Assembly: GCA_946541285.1 (NCBI GenBank)
Contig: CAMNJG010000098.1
Location: 1-5,981 of the forward strand
Length of the DNA: 5,981 nt
Reading direction: 5' to 3'
DNA from: an uncultured Clostridia bacterium
GTDB lineage: Bacteria > Bacillota > Clostridia > Peptostreptococcales > Anaerovoracaceae
The notes under the pieces are model-generated. The model was given only the letters and a program-made list of their open reading frames with translations. It was not told the origin of the DNA and searched no databases. Position 1 is the first letter of the stretch. Every line of letters begins with the position of its first letter. The translations under genes and the position numbers were made by a program. This document shows positions 1-5,981 of the stretch, piece after piece.

Positions 1-918
1 GCGAGAGAAGTCCTGGCACTGTATTCCTACGATGAACATCCGGATGATATCTCCATTGAAAATATATTCCGTCAGTCAATCATGCTGATCGGGTATTTCC
101 CGGCGTTGATGGCGTATTCCTATCAGGCGAAGCGCTCCCATTTCGATAATCAGAGTCTTCACCTGCATTATCCGGCACCGGACCTGTCGACCGCGGAGAA
201 TATTCTCAGAATGCTGAGGCCGACCGGGGAATACAGTGATATCGAAGCAAAAGTACTGGATACCTGTCTGATGATCCATGCGGAGCATGGAGGAGGGAAT
301 AACTCTACTTTTACGACCCATACGGTATCTTCGACAGGTACGGATACGTATTCGGCGATCGCGGCAGCGATAGGTTCCCTGAAAGGACCGAGACATGGCG
401 GCGCCAGCAAATCCGTGATTTACATGATGAATGATCTGAAGGACAGTGTGACGGATATCACGGATTACGATCAGGTCGAGAATTATCTGAAAAGGGTGGT
501 CAGAGGAAAAGCCAATGATGGTTCCGGACTGATTTATGGTCTCGGCCATGCCATCTATACATTAAGTGATCCACGGGCCCAGCTGTTGAAACAGATGGCC
601 AGGAACATTGCGGAATTCAAGGGGCTGATGGACGAATTCCGGCTGTATGATTTTATAGAAACCAGAGGTCCGGAGGTTCTTTCCGAGTATCTGGGCCAGG
701 AGATTCTGGCGCCGGCGAATGTGGATCTGTATTCAGGATTTGTTTACGCGGCTCTGGGGATTCCACTGGATCTCGCCGCGCCGATGTTCGCGACCGCGCG
801 AATTGCCGGATGGTGCGCGCACCGGATCGAGGAAATCTCCGGTGACAACCGGATTATCCGCCCGGCTTACCAGTGGATCGCGAATTATCATGATTATCAG
901 CCGTTGAGCGAACGTTAG
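1..918 (+). CDS. gltA: Citrate synthase (citrate/2-methylcitrate synthase family), 3' part; 5' end outside window
   Basis: Cytoplasmic enzyme condensing acetyl-CoA with oxaloacetate to citrate, the entry step of the TCA cycle or of its oxidative branch toward 2-oxoglutarate and glutamate. The frame is open from base 1 to the TAG at 916-918, giving 305 residues, so roughly the first third of a protein usually near 430-450 residues is missing. An ATG at 82 lies inside conserved family sequence ([12 protein letters not shown] before it, [16 protein letters not shown] across it) and is not the start. Family motifs, in visible residue numbers: [12 protein letters not shown] at 93-104 (substrate-binding His96), GPRHGG with catalytic His132, [14 protein letters not shown] with His183 and Arg192, NVDLYSGF with catalytic Asp242, and GWCAHRIEE near 270-278. 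All three residues of the His-His-Asp catalytic set are present. The [12 protein letters not shown] form is the clostridial type. Methylcitrate synthase activity cannot be excluded from sequence alone. uvrB follows 38 bases later with no terminator between. Confidence 0.93.
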   Translation, partial: AREVLALYSYDEHPDDISIENIFRQSIMLIGYFPALMAYSYQAKRSHFDNQSLHLHYPAPDLSTAENILRMLRPTGEYSDIEAKVLDTCLMIHAEHGGGNNSTFTTHTVSSTGTDTYSAIAAAIGSLKGPRHGGASKSVIYMMNDLKDSVTDITDYDQVENYLKRVVRGKANDGSGLIYGLGHAIYTLSDPRAQLLKQMARNIAEFKGLMDEFRLYDFIETRGPEVLSEYLGQEILAPANVDLYSGFVYAALGIPLDLAAPMFATARIAGWCAHRIEEISGDNRIIRPAYQWIANYHDYQPLSER

Positions 919-944
919 GAACTGTTCAGAAGACCGACTGTCGG

Positions 945-948
945 GGAG
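945..948 (+). promoter_or_regulatory. Ribosome binding site of uvrB, deciding a TTG start at 957
   Basis: GGAG within CGGGGAG lies 8 bases upstream of TTG 957, normal spacing. The same GGAG overlaps the alternative in-frame GTG at 948, and the 20 bases before that GTG hold no purine-rich site at useful spacing. This favours the TTG as the true start. A weak 4-bp hairpin (CCGA 934-937 with TCGG 941-944) sits directly upstream and is probably insignificant. Confidence 0.7.
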
Positions 949-956
949 TGATAGAT

Positions 957-2936
957 TTGGAACGCTTTAAACTGGTATCGGATTATGGTCTGACGGGGGA
1001 TCAGCCACAGGCAGTGAACCGGATTGTCGACGGCATCCTTTCGGGAAAAAAACATCAGACACTGATGGGGGTCACCGGCTCCGGAAAAACGTTTACGATG
1101 GCTAATGTCATCAAAGAAATCAACCGGCCGACACTGGTGATTTCCCATAATAAAACACTGGCGGCACAGCTGTACGGAGAATTTAAAGAGTTTTTTCCGG
1201 AAAACGCGGTGGAATATTTTGTATCCTACTATGATTACTATCAGCCGGAAGCCTATGTGCCATCGACGGATACCTATATCGAAAAAGATTCCGATATTAA
1301 CAGTGAGATTGAAAAGCTGCGCCATTCCGCCACATCCTCGTTGTTTGAAAGACGGGATGTGATCATTGTGGCCAGCGTATCCTGCATTTACGGCCTGGGA
1401 AGCCCGTCAGAATACCAGAATCAGATGCTTTCGCTCCGTCCGGGAATGCAGAAGAGCCGCAGGGAGATCATGGAACAGCTGATCGCGGACCAGTATGTCC
1501 GTAATGATATTGAGTTCCAACGGGGAACCTTCCGTGTCCGGGGGGATATTATTGATATCTATCCTGCCGGCGCAGAGGATGCCGTGAGGGTCGAGCTGTT
1601 CGGTGACGAAGTGGAATCCATCCGGGAGATTGATCCGGTTACGGGAGAAGTGACGGGAATCCGCAATCATATCTCGATCTTCCCGGCTTCCCATTACGTG
1701 TCATCCAGAGAAAGGATTGAACAGGCCTGTGGGACGATCGAGGAAGAACTGGAAGAAAGGATCGCTTCTTTTAAAAGGGAAAACAAACTTCTGGAAGCGC
1801 AGCGGATCGAGCAGCGGACACGTTATGATATCGAGATGCTCCGGGAGATCGGGACCTGCAAGGGTATCGAAAATTACTCCAGGCATCTGAATGCCCTGCC
1901 GCCGGGCGCGCGCCCGTATACACTGATCGATTACTTTCCGGATGATCTGTTGATTATGATCGATGAATCGCATATCATGCTGCCGCAGCTCAGGGGAATG
2001 TATGCCGGGGACCGTTCCCGGAAGCAGTCGCTGGTGGACTATGGTTTCCGCCTTCCTTCTGCGCTGGACAACCGCCCGCTGAATTTCGGGGAATTCGAGA
2101 AGCTGGTCAGTCAGATCGTCTATGTCAGCGCGACACCGGGAGATTACGAGATCGAACAGAGTGGAGAAGAGAATATTGTGACGCAGATCATCCGACCGAC
2201 CGGATTACTGGATCCAACGATCGATGTCCGCTCGACGGAGGGACAGATTGATGACCTCATCGGAGAGATTCATAAAGTTACCGCGGAGGGCGAAAAAGTC
2301 CTGGTGACGACGCTGACTAAAAAAATGGCAGAGAGTCTTACGGATTATCTGAAAGAAGCGGGGATCCGCGTCCGTTATCTGCATTCAGACATTGATACGA
2401 TCGAGAGAACTGAGATTATACGCGCGCTGAGGGCGGACGCGTTTGATGTACTGGTAGGCATCAATCTTCTCCGTGAGGGACTGGATATACCGGAAGTTTC
2501 GCTGGTTGCCATTCTTGACGCGGATAAGCAGGGCTTCCTCCGTAATGAACGTTCCCTGATCCAGACCATTGGCCGCGCGGCAAGGAATGCCCATGGCAGG
2601 GTGATTATGTATGGAGATTCTGTCAGTCCATCGATGCGGGAAGCCATTGATGTGACGGAGAAAAGAAGGGCGATCCAGGATCAGTACAATAAGGATCATG
2701 GCATTACACCGAAAACAATCCGGAAATCCGTGCGTCCGGCCCTGGAGGCTGTCAAAGCGGCGGAAGAAGCGGATATCTATATGACAGACCGGAAGCCGGA
2801 GGAAATGACCGTCAGGGAACTGAGGGATTACGCGGAGAAACTGAAGAGAGAAATGAACGCTGCCGCGGAGTCGCTGCAGTTTGAACAGGCAGCCCTGCTG
2901 CGCGACCGGTATTTTGAAATCAAATCCAGGCTGTGA
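957..2936 (+). CDS. uvrB: Excinuclease ABC subunit UvrB
   Basis: Damage-verifying helicase-like subunit of nucleotide excision repair: UvrA loads it at a lesion, it inserts a beta-hairpin between the strands, uses ATP, and then recruits the UvrC nuclease. The product is 659 residues from TTG 957, within the family norm (about 660-675). Motifs in order: GDQPQA near residue 15; Walker A GVTGSGKT at 38-45 with Lys44; beta-hairpin [12 protein letters not shown] at 91-102 with its conserved tyrosines; UvrA-interacting domain 2 roughly 150-250; Walker B/DEAD-type box DESH at 336-339; SATPGDYE near 392-399; motif [14 protein letters not shown] and motif [11 protein letters not shown] at 536-544; and a C-terminal UVR domain (about 623-658) that binds UvrC and UvrB. 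An in-frame GTG at 948 would add three residues, but the ribosome binding site and the family N-terminus (MxxFxLVSxY) favour TTG. The protein appears intact. uvrA follows after 39 bases, so the pair is probably cotranscribed. No canonical LexA box is seen upstream. Confidence 0.97.
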   Translation: MERFKLVSDYGLTGDQPQAVNRIVDGILSGKKHQTLMGVTGSGKTFTMANVIKEINRPTLVISHNKTLAAQLYGEFKEFFPENAVEYFVSYYDYYQPEAYVPSTDTYIEKDSDINSEIEKLRHSATSSLFERRDVIIVASVSCIYGLGSPSEYQNQMLSLRPGMQKSRREIMEQLIADQYVRNDIEFQRGTFRVRGDIIDIYPAGAEDAVRVELFGDEVESIREIDPVTGEVTGIRNHISIFPASHYVSSRERIEQACGTIEEELEERIASFKRENKLLEAQRIEQRTRYDIEMLREIGTCKGIENYSRHLNALPPGARPYTLIDYFPDDLLIMIDESHIMLPQLRGMYAGDRSRKQSLVDYGFRLPSALDNRPLNFGEFEKLVSQIVYVSATPGDYEIEQSGEENIVTQIIRPTGLLDPTIDVRSTEGQIDDLIGEIHKVTAEGEKVLVTTLTKKMAESLTDYLKEAGIRVRYLHSDIDTIERTEIIRALRADAFDVLVGINLLREGLDIPEVSLVAILDADKQGFLRNERSLIQTIGRAARNAHGRVIMYGDSVSPSMREAIDVTEKRRAIQDQYNKDHGITPKTIRKSVRPALEAVKAAEEADIYMTDRKPEEMTVRELRDYAEKLKREMNAAAESLQFEQAALLRDRYFEIKSRL

Positions 2937-2975
2937 TCCGGGAAGGGCGGCGCGTGCTATTCAGAGAGGAGATTC

Positions 2976-5825
2976 ATGACAGAAAAAAGCATTATTGTAA
3001 AAGGTGCCAGTGAAAACAACCTGAAGCATGTTACCGTGCGGATTCCGCGTGACAAAATGGTTGTACTGACCGGACTGTCGGGATCAGGCAAGTCGACTCT
3101 TGCGTTTGATACGATTTACGCGGAAGGACAACGGCGGTATATGGAGAGTATTTCTGCCTATGCCCGTCAGTTTCTGGGACAGATGGAAAAACCGGATGTA
3201 GAGTCCATCGAAGGTCTGTCCCCGGCGATTTCGATTGATCAGAAGACAACCGGGCGCAATCCGAGGTCGATTGTCGGTACAGTCACGGAGATCTACGATT
3301 ATCTCAGACTGTTATATGCCCGTACCGGAGTCCCGCACTGTCCGGTATGCGGACGGGAAATTTCCAGTCAGTCGGTCGATCAGATCGCGGATATGATCAT
3401 GGAGTATCCGGAAGGGACGCGGGTCATGGTCATGGCGCCGGTCATCCGTCAGCAGAAGGGAGAACACAAAAAAGTCATCGAACGGATTCAGAAAGATGGT
3501 TTTCTCCGCCTGCGCGTGGATGGGGAAATGAAAACCATCGGTGAAGATGATATCAAACTGGAGAAAACGTATAAACATACGATTGAGATCGTCGTGGACA
3601 GAATCGTGGTCCGGCCGGGGACAGAGGGAAGAATCTCAGAAGCCGTAGAACTGGCCATTCAGCAGGGAGATGGCCTGGTGGTGGCATCTGTCAGGACGCC
3701 GGACGCGGAGGACTACAGTGAGCGGCTGTTCAGCACGAAATTTGCCTGTCCGGAGCATGGTGTCAGTATCGGCGAAATGGAGCCCCGTACCTTTTCTTTC
3801 AATAATCCGTATGGAGCCTGTCCGGAATGTAATGGCCTGGGATTTATTCAGCATATTGATCCTGATCTGATCATTGACAGTCCGGAAAAGAGTATCAATG
3901 ACGGCGCTTTTAACCAGTCTTTCGGCATGTTTGACGAGATGTCCTATTATTCCAGAAGTACGAAAGCACTGGCGGAAAAATACGGTGTCGATCTTTCGCT
4001 TCCATATGAAGAGCTGCCGGAGAAGTTCAGGCAGGAACTGATGTACGGTACCCACGGGACGCAGATCGATTACTATTACACGAACGCCAGCGGGACAGAG
4101 ATCCACCGGAAAGCAAAATTTGAAGGAATCGCCACGAACCTGGAGCGACGGTATCAGCAGACGGCTTCCGCGTTTATCAAGGAAAAAATCGAAAAATACA
4201 TGAGCATGAAACCATGCCTTTCCTGCCGGGGAGAACGTCTGCGCCCGGAAGTACTGGCCGTGACTGTCGGCGGAAAGAACATTATGGAATTCTGCCATAT
4301 GACCGTCAGGGACGCTCTTCAGTTTCTTGAGGAACTTCAGCTCACAGAGCGGCAGCAGATGATCGCGCGTCTGATCCTGAAGGAAATCCGGAGCCGTCTG
4401 ATGTTCCTGTCTGATGTGGGACTGGAGTACCTGACACTCTCCCGTTCGGCGGGTACCCTTTCCGGAGGGGAATCCCAGAGGATCCGCCTGGCAACTCAGA
4501 TCGGTTCCGGACTGGTAGGTGTACTGTATATCCTGGATGAGCCGAGTATCGGCCTGCACCAGCGGGATAATGACCGTCTGCTGGCAACGCTCCGCCACCT
4601 GACGGATATCGGTAATACCCTGATCATCGTAGAGCATGATGAAGATACCATGTATGCCGCGGACCATATTGTGGATATCGGGCCGGGAGCGGGCATCCAC
4701 GGCGGCAGTATTGTCGCGCAGGGTACCGTAGAGGATATCAAGGCCTGCCCGGAATCCATCACGGGACAGTATCTCTCAGGAGCGAAAAAGATCACCGTTC
4801 CTCCTCAGCGCCGCAGGGGAAATGGCAAATACCTGAAGGTGAAGGGGGCAGAGGAAAACAATCTGCAGAAGATCAATGTGGATTTTCCGCTGGGGACATT
4901 CATCTGTGTGACCGGGGTATCCGGATCCGGCAAAAGCAGCCTGGTGAATGAGGTCCTGGCGAAGGGTGTATCTTCGAAGCTGTATCATACCAGGGTCCAG
5001 GCAGGCAGGCACAGGTCCATTACCGGGATATCCCATATTGATAAAATCATTACCATTGACCAGTCGCCGATCGGCCGGACGCCGCGTTCCAATCCCGCGA
5101 CCTATACCGGCGTTTTTACACAGATCCGGGATCTGTTTGCCCAGACGCAGGACGCGAAGATGCGTGGATTTTCCAAAGGCCGTTTCAGTTTTAACGTAAA
5201 AGGCGGCCGCTGTGAATCCTGTAAAGGTGACGGAATTATCAAAATCGAGATGAACTTTCTGCCGGATGTTTATGTTCCGTGTGAAGTCTGCCATGGAAAG
5301 CGCTACAACCGGGAAACGCTGGAGGTCCGGTATAAAGGAAAAAACATCAGTGAAGTGCTGGACATGAATATCGAAGAAGCCCTCGCGTTCTTTGAGCATC
5401 TGCCGTCCATCAACCGGAAACTGCAGACACTGTATGATGTCGGGCTGGGCTATGTAAAGCTGGGCCAGCCGTCCACGCAGCTGTCCGGAGGAGAAGCGCA
5501 GCGGATTAAACTGGCCGCCGAACTGTCCAGACGTATGACGGGCCGTACTCTGTATGTACTGGATGAGCCGACGACCGGACTCCATTTCGCGGATGTGGAC
5601 CGGCTGCTGCAGGTATTGCAGCGTCTGGTCGATGCCGGGAATACGGTCCTGGTCATCGAGCATAATCTGGATGTAATTAAATGCGCGGACCATATTATTG
5701 ACCTGGGACCTGAGGGAGGAGACCGCGGCGGTACTGTCGTCGCGACAGGAACGCCGGAGGAAATTGTACAGTGCGAAGCATCCTATACCGGGAAATATCT
5801 GAAAACAGTTCTGGAAAGGCAGTAA
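2976..5825 (+). CDS. uvrA: Excinuclease ABC subunit UvrA
   Basis: Damage-sensing ATPase of nucleotide excision repair; it works as a dimer that scans DNA and hands lesions to UvrB. At 949 residues it is full length (family about 940-960). It has two ABC-type ATPase modules. Module I: Walker [10 protein letters not shown] at 33-41, signature LSGGE at 495-499, Walker [11 protein letters not shown] with Asp521/Glu522, H-loop His554. Module II: Walker [10 protein letters not shown] at 647-655, signature LSGGE at 836-840, Walker [10 protein letters not shown] with Asp863/Glu864, H-loop His896. The UvrB-binding insert is about 131-245. Putative zinc sites: C122-x2-C125 with C414-x2-C417; C258-x2-H261 with C282-x2-C285; and C746-x2-C749 with C769-x2-C772. 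The ATG at 2976 is preceded by AGGAG (2967-2971), only 4 bases away but strong, and [16 protein letters not shown] matches the family N-terminus. No key residue is missing. The sequence resembles chromosomal UvrA rather than the shorter drug-resistance paralogues. A terminator lies 58 bases after the stop codon. Confidence 0.98.
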   Translation: MTEKSIIVKGASENNLKHVTVRIPRDKMVVLTGLSGSGKSTLAFDTIYAEGQRRYMESISAYARQFLGQMEKPDVESIEGLSPAISIDQKTTGRNPRSIVGTVTEIYDYLRLLYARTGVPHCPVCGREISSQSVDQIADMIMEYPEGTRVMVMAPVIRQQKGEHKKVIERIQKDGFLRLRVDGEMKTIGEDDIKLEKTYKHTIEIVVDRIVVRPGTEGRISEAVELAIQQGDGLVVASVRTPDAEDYSERLFSTKFACPEHGVSIGEMEPRTFSFNNPYGACPECNGLGFIQHIDPDLIIDSPEKSINDGAFNQSFGMFDEMSYYSRSTKALAEKYGVDLSLPYEELPEKFRQELMYGTHGTQIDYYYTNASGTEIHRKAKFEGIATNLERRYQQTASAFIKEKIEKYMSMKPCLSCRGERLRPEVLAVTVGGKNIMEFCHMTVRDALQFLEELQLTERQQMIARLILKEIRSRLMFLSDVGLEYLTLSRSAGTLSGGESQRIRLATQIGSGLVGVLYILDEPSIGLHQRDNDRLLATLRHLTDIGNTLIIVEHDEDTMYAADHIVDIGPGAGIHGGSIVAQGTVEDIKACPESITGQYLSGAKKITVPPQRRRGNGKYLKVKGAEENNLQKINVDFPLGTFICVTGVSGSGKSSLVNEVLAKGVSSKLYHTRVQAGRHRSITGISHIDKIITIDQSPIGRTPRSNPATYTGVFTQIRDLFAQTQDAKMRGFSKGRFSFNVKGGRCESCKGDGIIKIEMNFLPDVYVPCEVCHGKRYNRETLEVRYKGKNISEVLDMNIEEALAFFEHLPSINRKLQTLYDVGLGYVKLGQPSTQLSGGEAQRIKLAAELSRRMTGRTLYVLDEPTTGLHFADVDRLLQVLQRLVDAGNTVLVIEHNLDVIKCADHIIDLGPEGGDRGGTVVATGTPEEIVQCEASYTGKYLKTVLERQ

Positions 5826-5883
5826 GGAACTGTGCATTAATAACCTGTACATCCTGCTTGCCTATTTTCCCGATTGCATCGTC

Positions 5884-5922
5884 AAAAAGCCTCGCCGATG
5901 CCCGCATCGGCTGCGTTTTTTT
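5884..5922 (+). terminator. Rho-independent terminator after uvrA, probably bidirectional
   Basis: A G+C-rich perfect inverted repeat, GCCGATGC (5894-5901) and GCATCGGC (5904-5911), would form a 7-bp stem with a CCCG loop. Four bases later comes a run of seven T (5916-5922). An A run (5884-5888) precedes the stem, can pair with part of the T run, and gives a T run after the same hairpin on the opposite strand, so termination in both directions is plausible. It lies 58 bases after the uvrA stop and is the expected end of the uvrB-uvrA transcript. The four-base gap between stem and T run is slightly longer than ideal. Confidence 0.82.
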
Positions 5923-5945
5923 CCTTGCACTCGAAAAAATATTCG

Positions 5946-5971
5946 GCGCAAACTGTAAAGGTTATTTGCGC
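5946..5971. repeat. Perfect 7-bp inverted repeat with 12-base spacer, role unknown
   Basis: GCGCAAA (5946-5952) and TTTGCGC (5965-5971) are exact reverse complements separated by 12 A/T-rich bases. On the + strand no T run follows. Read on the - strand, the stem is followed within about six bases by a T run (complement of the A run at 5934-5939), so it could be a weak terminator for a gene arriving from the right. It could equally be an operator for a gene starting beyond the window. Apart from this repeat and the terminator, bases 5826-5981 show no gene and no convincing promoter. Confidence 0.5.
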
Positions 5972-5981
5972 ACACTTCCTA

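Noticed and set aside
82..918. Reading the citrate synthase as a complete 278-residue protein starting at ATG 82
   Set aside because: The same frame stays open to base 1 and encodes conserved citrate synthase sequence upstream of 82, so the gene is cut by the window edge rather than truncated.
917..925. Nine-base direct repeat AGGAACTGT just after the citrate synthase stop and again after the uvrA stop (5825-5833)
   Set aside because: Many 9-base matches are expected by chance in a 6-kb window. No longer shared sequence, inverted ends or target duplication supports an element.
2546..2553. GAACGTTC palindrome inside uvrB
   Set aside because: It lacks the N4 spacer of a Gram-positive LexA box and lies within the conserved coding sequence for LRNERSLIQ, which explains the bases.
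3636..4700. 354-codon open frame on the - strand opposite uvrA
   Set aside because: It lies wholly antisense to the strongly conserved UvrA module I. The translation shows no domain, is rich in residues expected from complementing UvrA codons, and I see no good ribosome binding site. Codon bias of uvrA explains it.
4776..5852. 358-codon open frame on the - strand opposite uvrA module II
   Set aside because: Same reasoning: antisense to an intact conserved gene, with no recognisable domain. It would also begin just inside the intergenic region without promoter support.
5925..5960. TTGCAC as a possible -35 box for a downstream promoter
   Set aside because: No TATAAT-like hexamer lies 16-18 bases downstream, so a promoter cannot be supported.

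Overview
The window looks like ordinary chromosomal sequence from a member of the Bacillota, class Clostridia, most likely a Lachnospiraceae-like organism of intermediate G+C. This rests on the clostridial style of the citrate synthase ([14 protein letters not shown] and the WCAHRIEE tail), the UvrA and UvrB sequences, the GGAG-type ribosome binding sites and the use of a TTG start. The genus assignment is inference from memory of these families; no search was run.

Layout: all three genes are on the + strand. Bases 1-918 are the 3' two thirds of a citrate synthase gene (gltA type), cut by the left edge. After 38 noncoding bases comes uvrB (957-2936, TTG start), then 39 bases, then uvrA (2976-5825). 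Neither short gap contains a terminator, so the three genes could be one transcript. The final 156 bases (5826-5981) hold no gene. They contain an intrinsic terminator (5884-5922) and a separate perfect 7-bp inverted repeat (5946-5971). Both could also work on the opposite strand, which hints at a convergent gene beyond the right edge.

Function: UvrA and UvrB are the damage-recognition half of bacterial nucleotide excision repair. UvrA finds the distortion and loads UvrB, which verifies the lesion and recruits the UvrC nuclease (not in this window). Both proteins are full length with all expected motifs. Citrate synthase is central metabolism and has no known mechanistic link to repair; its adjacency is the only mildly unusual point of gene order.

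I found no mobile element, CRISPR array, RNA gene, toxin-antitoxin pair or undescribed system. The many additional open frames, including two antisense frames of more than 350 codons opposite uvrA, are best explained as shadows of the real genes.
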